Assembly (NCBI GenBank): GCA_944387745.1 | Contig: CALXGD010000181.1 | Coordinates: 1-5,331, forward strand | Length of the DNA stretch: 5,331 nucleotides | DNA from: an uncultured Oscillospiraceae bacterium | GTDB taxonomy: Bacteria > Bacillota_A > Clostridia > Oscillospirales > Oscillospiraceae | Direction of reading: 5' to 3' | Part shown: in pieces, positions 1 through 5,331 of the stretch | How positions within the stretch are numbered: the stretch's first letter is position 1 | Layout: each line of letters starts with the position of its first letter | Position numbers and translations under genes: made by a program | Notes under the pieces: model-generated | What the model was told of the DNA's origin: nothing | Seen by the model: only the letters and a program-made list of their open reading frames with translations | The model's database searches: none

Positions 1-1699
1 GCTCCGCCTTGTGGAGCTCCGCCTGGAAGCCGTCGTAGAACTGGGACAGGATATTTTTCCAGTTGGCCGAGCCCTCCTCCACCTTGTCCAGCTCCTCCTC
101 CATCTGGGCGGTGAAGGTGGGGTCCACAATATCCTGGAACTTGTCTTTCATCAGCTTGGTGACAACCTCCCCCAAGGGGGTGGGGCGCAGGGCCCGGCCC
201 TCCTTCACCACGTACTCCCGGTTGAGGATGGTGGAGATGGTGGGGGCGTAGGTGGAGGGCCGGCCGATGCCCTTCTCCTCCAGGGCCCGGATAAGGGTGG
301 CCTCAGAGTACCGGGCGGGGGGCTGGGTGAAGTGCTGCTCCTCCTTGGTGCCGTTCAGGGTGAGGGGCTCCCCCTCCCTCAGGTCGGGCAGGGGGGACTG
401 GGGGGCCTCCTCGTCCTCATCCCGGCTCTCCTCGTACACGGCGGTGAAGCCGGAGAACTTCAGCTCAGAGCGGCTGGCTCGGAAGGCGTAGCCGGCGGAC
501 TGGGCCTCGATGGACACGCTGTCATACACAGCGGAGGCCATCTGACAGGCCAAAAAGCGGCTCCAGATCAGCTTATAGAGGCGGTACTGCTCCGCCGTCA
601 GGTCCTTTTTAATGTCCTCCGGCACCAGGTTCACGTCGGAGGGCCGGATGGCCTCATGGGCGTCCTGGGCATTGCCCTTGCTCTTGTAGTGCCGGGCCTT
701 CGGGGGGTAGTACTCCCTCCCGTAGCGGCTCTCAATAAACGTCTTGGCGGCGGCAATGGCCTCCTCGGACAGGCGCAGGGAGTCAGTTCGCATATAGGTG
801 ATGAGGCCCACGGCCCCCTCCCCGGTGATGTCCACCCCCTCATAGAGCTGCTGGGCAATGGACATGGTGCGGGCGGGGGTCATGTTCAGCTTTCGGGAGG
901 CCTCCTGCTGGAGGGTGGAGGTGGTGAAGGGGGGCGCGGGGCTGCGCTGCTTGTCCTGGCGCTTCACCTTGGACACAGACCAGGGGGCGCTTTTCACCGC
1001 CTGGACCACCGCCTCGGCCTCTTCTCGGCTGCCGAGGTCCATTTTCTTCTCCCGGCCATAGAACATGGCCGAAAAGCTTCCCAGACTGGGGGCCACCCGG
1101 CTTAAATCGGCCTGGATGGACCAGTACTCCTGGGGCTGGAAGGCCTGGATCTCCTCCTCCCGCTCCACCACCAGGCGGGTGGCCACCGACTGCACCCGGC
1201 CGGCGGACAGGCCCCGGCGGATCTTCTTCCACAGCAGCGGGGAGAGCTCATAGCCCACGATCCGGTCCAGGATGCGCCGGGCCTGCTGAGCGTCCACCAG
1301 ATTCTGGTCGATGGCTCTCGGGTGGGCGATGGACTCGTTGACTACCTTTTTGGTGATCTCGTTGAAGGTCACCCGGTAGGTCTTGCTGTCCGGAATCCCC
1401 AGCAGCTCCTTCAGGTGCCAGGAGATGGCCTCCCCCTCCCGGTCCGGGTCGGTAGCCAGATAGACCTTGCCGCTCTTCTTGGCGGCCTTCTCCAAGTCCC
1501 GGATGGTATCCTCCTTGCCCTTGATGGGCTGGTAGTCGGGCTGGAAGCCGTGCTCCACATCCACCCCAAGCTTGCTCTTGGGCAGGTCCCGCACATGGCC
1601 CATGGACGCCTTCACCTCATAGCCCGGTCCCAGGTACTTGCCAATGGTCTTGGCCTTGGACGGGGACTCTACGATCACAAGATCGGTTTTTACTGCCAC
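1..1699 (-). CDS. topA: DNA topoisomerase I (type IA), N-terminal 566 residues, truncated by window edge
   Basis: Type IA topoisomerase, which relaxes negatively supercoiled DNA by cutting one strand through a 5'-phosphotyrosine and passing the other strand through the gap. The reading frame is open from a GTG at 1699-1697 to the left edge with no stop. The TOPRIM domain is at the N terminus: VIVESPSKAKT carries the catalytic Glu11, and LATDPDREGEA carries the metal-binding Asp84, Asp86 and Glu88. RRGLSAGRVQSVA lies around residues 162-174. The active-site tyrosine is Tyr302 in GLITYMRTDS (codon 796-794). EKGIGRPSTYAPTIS near residues 475-485 is another family hallmark. Firmicute TopA proteins are usually about 690 residues, so roughly the last 125, including any C-terminal zinc-finger repeats, lie outside the window. 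The GTG start is supported by GGAGG nine bases upstream and by VIVESPSKAK falling at the expected distance from the N terminus. It lies 174 bp downstream of dprA on the same strand, the usual Firmicute order. No frameshift was seen. Confidence 0.98.
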   Translation of the reverse strand, partial: MAVKTDLVIVESPSKAKTIGKYLGPGYEVKASMGHVRDLPKSKLGVDVEHGFQPDYQPIKGKEDTIRDLEKAAKKSGKVYLATDPDREGEAISWHLKELLGIPDSKTYRVTFNEITKKVVNESIAHPRAIDQNLVDAQQARRILDRIVGYELSPLLWKKIRRGLSAGRVQSVATRLVVEREEEIQAFQPQEYWSIQADLSRVAPSLGSFSAMFYGREKKMDLGSREEAEAVVQAVKSAPWSVSKVKRQDKQRSPAPPFTTSTLQQEASRKLNMTPARTMSIAQQLYEGVDITGEGAVGLITYMRTDSLRLSEEAIAAAKTFIESRYGREYYPPKARHYKSKGNAQDAHEAIRPSDVNLVPEDIKKDLTAEQYRLYKLIWSRFLACQMASAVYDSVSIEAQSAGYAFRASRSELKFSGFTAVYEESRDEDEEAPQSPLPDLREGEPLTLNGTKEEQHFTQPPARYSEATLIRALEEKGIGRPSTYAPTISTILNREYVVKEGRALRPTPLGEVVTKLMKDKFQDIVDPTFTAQMEEELDKVEEGSANWKNILSQFYDGFQAELHKAE

Positions 1700-1708
1700 G
1701 TTGATAAA

Positions 1709-1713
1709 CCTCC
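1709..1713 (-). promoter_or_regulatory. Ribosome binding site for topA (decides a GTG start)
   Basis: GGAGG on the minus strand, separated by nine bases (1708-1700) from the GTG at 1699-1697. There is no in-frame ATG at a better place, and the protein begins with the conserved TopA N-terminal motif only a few residues in. This supports GTG as the true start. Confidence 0.85.
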
Positions 1714-1726
1714 ACGATATTTGTTC

Positions 1727-1847
1727 AGATAGGAGATATTGAGATAGGAGTTTCCCAAACCTGGGGCATTTCTCTTCCCATAGGAAGCCGGTCCGGAGTC
1801 TGTGGAAGAGGAAGGCGGGACTTCTTTCACAAGAATATCTTCTATCT
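1727..1847. repeat. Nested imperfect inverted repeat in the dprA-topA spacer
   Basis: Two arm pairs are nested in the 174-bp gap between the dprA stop and the topA start. The outer arms are AGATAGGAGATATT (1727-1740) and AATATCTTCTATCT (1834-1847). They are complementary at 13 of 14 positions, and the odd pair is G-T (G.U in plus-strand RNA, C-A in the minus-strand transcript). The inner arms are GCATTTCTCTTCC (1766-1778) and GGAAGAGGAAGGC (1804-1816), which pair at 11 of 13 positions plus one G-T. AGATAGGAG also occurs twice as a direct repeat at 1727-1735 and 1742-1750, and CCTATCT at 1855-1861 is a further inverted copy of its core. The spacer is transcribed leftwards if dprA and topA are one operon, so it could fold as a leader or processing element for topA. 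No T-tract follows the arms in that direction, so it does not look like an ordinary terminator. It could also be a degenerate miniature repeat element. I see no clear sigma-70 promoter in this gap. Confidence 0.55.
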
Positions 1848-1873
1848 CCTAACGCCTATCTGTTCCAAGCATA

Positions 1874-3085
1874 TTATTCTTCCAGCACAACCAATGAGGA
1901 AAACCTCCGCCCGGAGTGCTCCTGGATCGCGCCGTCCACCTGGAGCATGGTGAGTGCGGACAGCACCCGCCGGGCTGGGATCTGCGTCAGCTCCACCAGC
2001 TCGTCGGCGGTATACCGCTTCTCCTTTTCCCCCAACACATGGAGGATGGAGATCTGGTCGTCTGTAAAGCGGCGCTTCTGCTGCTGCCTGGGCACCCTCT
2101 CCCGGACCGTCTCTGCCTTGGCCGCAGGCTCTCGGGGCTTCTCTCCGATCTTTGCCTGCTCCAGCCGCTGCTGGGCCGCCTCCGGTGAGAGGGGAACTGC
2201 CTTCGCCAGTTTATGGGGGAAGCGGTCTGCATATCCCTCCAAGATGTCCCGGGCACAGGTCACGGCAATGGCGCCCTCCCGAAGCAGCTGGTTGGGTCCC
2301 TCGCTCATGGGGGAGTCGATGTTGCCTGGCACAGCAAAGACATCCCGGTTCTGCTCCAAGGCGTGCGCAATGGTTTTCATGGTGCCGCTGTGCTTGGCGC
2401 ACTCCACCGCCACCACACCCAGGGAGAGGCCGCTGATGATCCGGTTGCGCACCGGGAAATGCTCCCCTGCCGGCGGGGTGCCGGGCGGGTACTCGCTGAT
2501 GAGGGCCCCAGCAGAGGCCACATCCTCATAGAGATACCGGTTTTCCCAGGGGTAGGGCACATCCACCCCGCCCCCTAGGACGGAAACCACCCGGCCTCCG
2601 CCCTGAAGGGCTCCCTTCAGGGCGATAGAGTCGATGCCCTGGGCGATACCGGACACCAGAAGCGCCCCGTTCCGGGCCAGCTCCAGGCCCAGCTGGGCGG
2701 CCACCTTCTCCCCGTAGAGGGAGGGAGTTCGGGAACCCACAATCCCAATGGCCGCCTCCTGGTCAAAGCGAAACAGGTTGCCCCGCACATACAGCACCGC
2801 CGGCGGATCCGCGATCTCCCCCAGGCGCTCCGGGTAGTCCCCGTCCCGGAGGGTCAGGACCCGCAGGCCCAGCCGGTCGCACTCCCCCAGGATCCGGTCC
2901 GCCCCCTCTGTTCCCTTGTCCCGAAGGGAGCCGCGGGACAGAGCGGTGAGCCCTGGAATCTGGTCATACTGCTCCGGGTCGGCGTAAAAAGCCCGCTCCG
3001 GCGTGCCGAAGTACTCCAGCACCTGGAGCACGCCCCGATGACCCAGACCCTTCCGGGTGGTCAGCCAGATCCAATCCTTCAACAT
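1874..3085 (-). CDS. dprA: DNA-processing protein DprA (Smf), complete, 403 aa
   Basis: DprA binds single-stranded DNA entering the cytoplasm during natural transformation, protects it, and loads RecA. It is also conserved in species with no demonstrated competence. Residues about 10-60 look like the N-terminal helix-hairpin-helix/SAM-like region (GLGHRGVLQVLEYFG, IPGL). The Rossmann-like core spans roughly 105-285: GIVGSRTPSLYG at 114-125, SGIAQGIDSIA at 145-155, VLGGGVDVPYPWEN at 169-182, FPVRNRIISGLS at 210-221, KHSGTMKTIAHAL at 231-243, VPGNIDSP at 252-259 and GPNQLLREGA at 263-272. A charged, proline- and glutamine-containing linker (about 295-338) leads to a C-terminal winged-helix DML1-like domain (about 340-400, YTADELVELTQIPARRVLSA). 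The ATG start has AGGAGG eight bases upstream. Length fits the three-domain form of the family. All core motifs are intact, so the protein is probably functional. It is co-directional with topA, and divergent from the transporter on its 5' side. Confidence 0.97.
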   Translation of the reverse strand: MLKDWIWLTTRKGLGHRGVLQVLEYFGTPERAFYADPEQYDQIPGLTALSRGSLRDKGTEGADRILGECDRLGLRVLTLRDGDYPERLGEIADPPAVLYVRGNLFRFDQEAAIGIVGSRTPSLYGEKVAAQLGLELARNGALLVSGIAQGIDSIALKGALQGGGRVVSVLGGGVDVPYPWENRYLYEDVASAGALISEYPPGTPPAGEHFPVRNRIISGLSLGVVAVECAKHSGTMKTIAHALEQNRDVFAVPGNIDSPMSEGPNQLLREGAIAVTCARDILEGYADRFPHKLAKAVPLSPEAAQQRLEQAKIGEKPREPAAKAETVRERVPRQQQKRRFTDDQISILHVLGEKEKRYTADELVELTQIPARRVLSALTMLQVDGAIQEHSGRRFSSLVVLEE

Positions 3086-3093
3086 GTCTCATT

Positions 3094-3112
3094 CCTCCTC
3101 ATCCCCATGAGG
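3094..3112 (-). promoter_or_regulatory. dprA leader hairpin overlapping its Shine-Dalgarno sequence
   Basis: On the minus strand the SD AGGAGG (3099-3094) lies eight bases before the dprA ATG. Immediately 5' of it, CCTCAT-GGGG-ATGAGG (3112-3097) forms a perfect 6-bp stem with a 4-base loop. The last three bases of the stem's 3' arm are the first three bases of the SD, so the hairpin would tie up half of the ribosome binding site. Inference: modest translational control or tuning of dprA. On the plus strand the same palindrome is followed by a T-rich stretch only six bases further on, and no plus-strand gene enters it, so I do not call it a terminator. Confidence 0.5.
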
Positions 3113-3147
3113 GGGTCATTTTTCTTTCAGGCCTGGGCGCGCCTCTC

Positions 3148-3176
3148 TTTACATTGCCCTGTCTGTGTGGTACATT
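3148..3176 (+). promoter_or_regulatory. Probable sigma-70-type promoter with extended -10 for the MFS gene
   Basis: TTTACA (3148-3153, five of six to TTGACA) is followed by a 17-bp spacer and TACATT (3171-3176, four of six to TATAAT). The TG at 3168-3169 makes it an extended -10 (TGGTACATT). Transcription would start near 3183, leaving a leader of about 20 bases before the ATG at 3202. This layout argues against the longer reading frame that opens with TTG at 3154, because that codon lies upstream of the predicted transcript start. Confidence 0.6.
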
Positions 3177-3189
3177 TGGTATCAGAAAT

Positions 3190-3194
3190 GAGGG
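3190..3194 (+). promoter_or_regulatory. Ribosome binding site for the MFS gene (decides the start)
   Basis: GAGGG at 3190-3194 lies seven bases before ATG 3202-3204. The protein then starts MFDQILHSPSARRAW, a short cytoplasmic tail with positive charge just before TM1, as expected for this family. Confidence 0.7.
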
Positions 3195-3201
3195 ATTTCT
3201 T

Positions 3202-4461
3202 ATGTTTGATCAAATACTCCACTCCCCATCGGCCCGGCGCGCCTGGCTGGTCTGCCTGGGCTGCAGCATCTCTCTGTTTACGGTCATGGGGCTGGGGTCC
3301 AACTGCTTCTCCGTCTATCAGCCCTACCTGCTGGAGCTGGAGGGCTTTACCAACTCCCAGGCCTCCTGGGTCACCACAATACGCAGTCTCTTTGGGATGC
3401 TGTCCATCGCCACAGCGGACACCCTGTGCCGGCGCGTCGGTCTGCGCTGGACCACTGTGCTCGGGATGGGCTCTTTCGTCTGCTCCTATTTCCTGTTTGG
3501 CGCGGTCCACAGCTTTCCCCTCTACTGCGCCGCCGCGGTCCTCTCCGGACTGGCCTACGGCTATGGGGGAATGGTTCCCCTTACCCTGGTGATCTCCCAC
3601 TGGTTCCATGCCCGGCGGGGCCTTGCCCTGGGAATAATGGCGGCGGGCAGCGGGATCGCCACCATTGTGGCGCCCCCCCTCCTTACCCAGGTCATTGAGA
3701 CATTCGGCCTGCGCTTCAGCTACTGGGGGGAGGGGCTGGTCGCCCTGCTCCTCACCGCCGCCGTCCTGGTGCTGGTGCGGGATAAGCCCGCCGATCTGGG
3801 AATGGAGGCCTACTCCCAAGGCGAATTGGAGGGACCCGTCCCGGTGGAGGGGGATTCCGCCCCTCCCGCCCATCTGCCCAAAAAGCTCTGGTGGATGGCA
3901 GTGGCCGCCGCCTTCTTCACCGGCGGTCCCTGCGGCCCCGGCTTCTCCCATCTGACGGTGCTCTATCGGGCGGAGGGCTATGACAGCGGCACGGTGGCCC
4001 TGCTGGTCTCCTGCTTTGGGCTGGCCCTGATGATTGCCAAAATCATCTACGGCGTCCTCAGCGACACCCTGGGCAGCTATACCGCCAACCTCTTCATCTA
4101 CGGCACGGGAGTCCTGGGACTGTGTCTCTGCTGTCTGGCCCCCATCCACAGCCTGCCTCTGGCGGCGGCGGCCTTCATCATCACCGCCTTAGGTATGCCC
4201 CTCTCCAACGTCTGCCTATCTGTGTGGGCGGGGGTGCTCACTAGCCAGGACGACTATGACCGGCTGGTGAAGTGGCTGTCCACCGCCTATATGCTGGGCT
4301 CCCTCGTCACAGGGCCCCTGCCCGGGGTCCTGGCGGACCTCTCCGGCAGCTATGTCCCGGCCTATGTCCTGTTCGTCCTCAGCTTGATCTGCTCCATGGT
4401 GCTGATCCAAGGGGTCTACCGGCGGCTGGGGCTCGTGCACGGCGATCACCGCCCGTCCTAA
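3202..4461 (+). CDS. Major facilitator superfamily transporter, OFA/MCT-like, 419 aa
   Basis: Secondary transporter of the inner (cytoplasmic) membrane with twelve hydrophobic segments, by eye at about 14-38, 53-73, 83-101, 104-131, 139-162, 174-192, 229-255, 263-285, 293-314, 317-341, 358-380 and 384-406. A hydrophilic loop at 193-228 joins the two six-helix halves. A motif-A-like loop follows TM2 (ADTLCRRVGLRW, 72-83), and a second copy follows TM8 (YGVLSDTLGSY, 283-293). SHWFHARRGLALGIMAAGSG at 132-151 and RDKPADLGM at 193-201 resemble the oxalate/formate antiporter and monocarboxylate porter branches. This points to a small organic anion, but the substrate is not established. TM8 carries a buried Lys280 (LMIAKIIYG). 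The ATG at 3202 is preferred over an upstream in-frame TTG at 3154 because of its RBS and the promoter position. The gene stands alone, divergent from dprA and convergent with the methyltransferase, with its own promoter and terminator. Confidence 0.92.
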   Translation: MFDQILHSPSARRAWLVCLGCSISLFTVMGLGSNCFSVYQPYLLELEGFTNSQASWVTTIRSLFGMLSIATADTLCRRVGLRWTTVLGMGSFVCSYFLFGAVHSFPLYCAAAVLSGLAYGYGGMVPLTLVISHWFHARRGLALGIMAAGSGIATIVAPPLLTQVIETFGLRFSYWGEGLVALLLTAAVLVLVRDKPADLGMEAYSQGELEGPVPVEGDSAPPAHLPKKLWWMAVAAAFFTGGPCGPGFSHLTVLYRAEGYDSGTVALLVSCFGLALMIAKIIYGVLSDTLGSYTANLFIYGTGVLGLCLCCLAPIHSLPLAAAAFIITALGMPLSNVCLSVWAGVLTSQDDYDRLVKWLSTAYMLGSLVTGPLPGVLADLSGSYVPAYVLFVLSLICSMVLIQGVYRRLGLVHGDHRPS

Positions 4462-4477
4462 TACCCCGAACTCCAGG

Positions 4478-4502
4478 AGCGGACCTTCGGGTCCGCTTTT
4501 TT
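4478..4502 (+). terminator. Intrinsic terminator with UUCG tetraloop after the MFS gene
   Basis: AGCGGACC (4478-4485), loop TTCG (4486-4489) and GGTCCGCT (4490-4497) form a perfect 8-bp stem closed by a stable C(UUCG)G loop, followed by a T-tract (4497-4502). It begins 16 bases after the transporter stop. On the minus strand the hairpin lies just beyond the methyltransferase stop but has an A-run before it and no T-run after it, so it mainly serves plus-strand transcription. Its T-tract overlaps the reverse-strand stop codon at 4503-4501. Confidence 0.93.
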
Positions 4503-5268
4503 ACGCCCTGCGGCGGGCCATCTCCCACAGGACGATGGCGGCCGCGGCCGCGGCATTTAAAGACTCGCACCGCTCCCGCATGGGGATCTTAATTGTCTGT
4601 CCGCACTGGGCGAGCAGCTCCGGAGAGACTCCCCTCCCCTCGCTGCCAATGACCACCGCCCCTCGGCGCAGATCCGCCCTCTCCAGGGGCACAGTGTCGT
4701 CCCGAAGAGCAGTGGCGGACAGGGGCAGGTGGGAGCGCTCCAGCAGGGCCTGGAGCTTGTCCGTCTCCACCTCATACGCCGGCAGGCGGAAGCAGGCCCC
4801 CATCGAGGCCCGCACCGTTTTGGGGCCGTAGGGATCGGCGCAGTTGCCCGTCAGCAGCAGCCCGTCCGCCCCCAGGGCGTCGGCGGTGCGCCAGATGGTG
4901 CCCACATTTCCCGGGTCCTGGACCCCGTCTAGAATCAGATAGCGCTCGCCGGTCAGGCGCTCCGGCGGCCGGGTCTCCGGCAGCTGGGCCAAAAACAGGG
5001 CCCCCTGGGGGGTCCGCATAGGCGAGATGGTCTCCAGCACGTCCCTGGGCACCTGAACCGCCCGCACCTGGGGAGGCAGCTGCGGGACCTCCACTCCCTC
5101 GGACACCACCACGGCGGTAAGAGGGGCTCCCCACTTCAGGGCCTCCTCCAACAGCTTCTCCCCGTCCCCCAGGTACTCCCCCGCCTCCCGGCGGCTGCCC
5201 GCACCGCCGGCGGCTAGCTTCCGGATCTTCTGGAGGAGGGGATTCCTACGGCTGGTGATACGCTCCAT
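4501..5268 (-). CDS. SpoU/TrmH-family RNA 2'-O-methyltransferase, complete, 255 aa
   Basis: S-adenosylmethionine-dependent enzyme that adds a methyl group to a ribose 2'-hydroxyl in rRNA or tRNA. The exact target cannot be read from the sequence. An N-terminal substrate-binding-like domain occupies roughly residues 1-95 (EKLLEEAL, ending near MRTPQGALFLAQLPE). The C-terminal SPOUT (trefoil-knot) catalytic domain has all three SpoU motifs. Motif 1 is ILDGVQDPGNVGTIWRTADA at 112-131 with Asn121 and Arg127. Motif 2 is VVIGSEGRGVSPELL at 205-219 with Glu210. Motif 3 is IPMRERCESLNAAAAAAI at 228-245 with Ser236 and Asn238. Length fits the family. The ATG at 5268-5266 is chosen because a near-perfect AAGGAGGTG lies just upstream. 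An in-frame ATG at 5310 would add 14 residues (MPFCAEKRAGRRCG) that lack an SD and do not look like family sequence. It is convergent with the transporter and co-directional with dprA and topA. Similar proteins are annotated YsgA-like or 23S rRNA methyltransferase, but I do not assign a symbol. Confidence 0.95.
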   Translation of the reverse strand: MERITSRRNPLLQKIRKLAAGGAGSRREAGEYLGDGEKLLEEALKWGAPLTAVVVSEGVEVPQLPPQVRAVQVPRDVLETISPMRTPQGALFLAQLPETRPPERLTGERYLILDGVQDPGNVGTIWRTADALGADGLLLTGNCADPYGPKTVRASMGACFRLPAYEVETDKLQALLERSHLPLSATALRDDTVPLERADLRRGAVVIGSEGRGVSPELLAQCGQTIKIPMRERCESLNAAAAAAIVLWEMARRRA

Positions 5269-5273
5269 GCCGC

Positions 5274-5282
5274 ACCTCCTTC
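5274..5282 (-). promoter_or_regulatory. Ribosome binding site for the RNA methyltransferase (decides the start)
   Basis: The minus strand reads GAAGGAGGTGCGGC before the ATG at 5268-5266. AAGGAGGT is an almost complete anti-16S complement, and the GGAGG core is six bases from the start codon. The upstream in-frame ATG at 5310-5308 has no such sequence. Confidence 0.85.
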
Positions 5283-5291
5283 CCGCTCTCT

Positions 5292-5305
5292 TTTCTGCGC
5301 AGAAA
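5292..5305. repeat. Perfect 14-bp palindrome upstream of the RNA methyltransferase
   Basis: TTTCTGCGCAGAAA reads identically on both strands. It lies 23 bases upstream of the methyltransferase ATG at 5268 and just 5' of its SD region. It could be a dimeric-regulator operator or a short RNA stem in the leader. I do not recognise it as a known box. Confidence 0.45.
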
Positions 5306-5331
5306 GGCATACCAAGGGAGATGCCTCTCCC
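5305..5331. repeat. Two mutually exclusive inverted repeats at the right edge
   Basis: AGGCAT (5305-5310) pairs with ATGCCT (5321-5326) across a 10-base loop. Alternatively GGGAGA (5316-5321) pairs perfectly with TCTCCC (5326-5331) across a 4-base loop. The two share bases 5321-5326, so only one can form at a time. On the minus strand the first is followed by TTTCT, a weak terminator-like tail for a possible upstream gene outside the window. The window ends here, so the full structure cannot be judged. Confidence 0.35.

Noticed and set aside
11..1105. Long open frame on the plus strand across the topA region, about 364 codons
   Set aside because: It is antisense to topA, whose frame has every type IA catalytic motif. 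The translation is low-complexity Gly/Leu/His-rich, typical of a shadow frame in GC-rich coding DNA, and there is no SD.
1700..1873. Promoter for topA in the spacer (TTGGAA with TAGAAG, 18-bp spacing, minus strand)
   Set aside because: Both hexamers match only four of six with non-optimal spacing, and other pairings are weaker. This is not enough to call a promoter.
3097..3123. Possible plus-strand terminator (CCTCAT/ATGAGG stem followed by a T-rich stretch)
   Set aside because: The stem is only six pairs with a gap before the T-run, and no plus-strand gene lies upstream to be terminated. It is better explained as part of the dprA leader.
3154..3201. 16-residue N-terminal extension of the MFS protein from a TTG codon
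   Set aside because: The TTG lies directly after the -35 hexamer and upstream of the expected transcript start, and it lacks an SD. The ATG at 3202 has a well-spaced GAGGG.
3136..3243. Two copies of GGCGCGCC exactly 100 bp apart (3136-3143 and 3236-3243)
   Set aside because: An 8-bp GC-only palindrome is easily found by chance in GC-rich DNA. The second copy is inside the transporter's codons. No further shared sequence beyond the following T was seen.
3127..4149. Long open frame on the minus strand across the transporter, about 340 codons
   Set aside because: It is antisense to a clear 12-TM transporter. The translation is rich in Gln, Gly, His and Asp with no domain, and there is no ribosome binding site.
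5269..5310. 14-residue N-terminal extension of the methyltransferase from the ATG at 5310
   Set aside because: There is no SD before that ATG, it would place the strong AAGGAGGTG inside the coding region, and the extra residues do not resemble the family.

Overview
The window is GC-rich and strongly codon-biased, with canonical AGGAGG-type ribosome binding sites and a GTG start. It looks like chromosomal core sequence of a high-GC Clostridia-type Firmicute. An Oscillospiraceae relative (Flavonifractor/Lawsonibacter/Intestinimonas-like) is my guess from general resemblance and has not been tested.

Layout, left to right: (1) 1-1699, minus strand: the first 566 codons of DNA topoisomerase I (topA), cut by the left window edge. 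(2) 1700-1873: a spacer that looks less GC-rich than its flanks and holds a nested imperfect inverted repeat. (3) 1874-3085, minus strand: a complete dprA (smf), the ssDNA-binding RecA loader of transformation. (4) 3086-3201: a divergent intergenic region with a hairpin that includes part of the dprA ribosome binding site, and a good extended -10 promoter for the next gene. (5) 3202-4461, plus strand: a complete 12-TM major facilitator transporter resembling the oxalate/formate and monocarboxylate porter group. (6) 4478-4502: a strong UUCG-loop intrinsic terminator. (7) 4501-5268, minus strand: a complete SpoU/TrmH-family RNA 2'-O-methyltransferase, convergent with the transporter. (8) 5269-5331: its leader, holding an SD, a perfect 14-bp palindrome and a further inverted repeat at the window edge.

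The methyltransferase, dprA and topA all point left. dprA followed by topA is a conserved order in Firmicutes (in Bacillus subtilis smf-topA-trmFO-codV), so trmFO may lie beyond the left edge. The transporter is on the opposite strand, carries its own promoter and terminator, and sits between the methyltransferase and dprA. It looks like a self-contained insertion into a housekeeping cluster and has no obvious functional link to it. The other genes serve nucleic-acid maintenance: relaxation of negative supercoils, handling of incoming ssDNA, and RNA modification.

I found no mobile element, CRISPR array, tRNA or rRNA, and no convincing undescribed multi-gene system. The items worth a second look are the small non-coding structures and the transporter's substrate.
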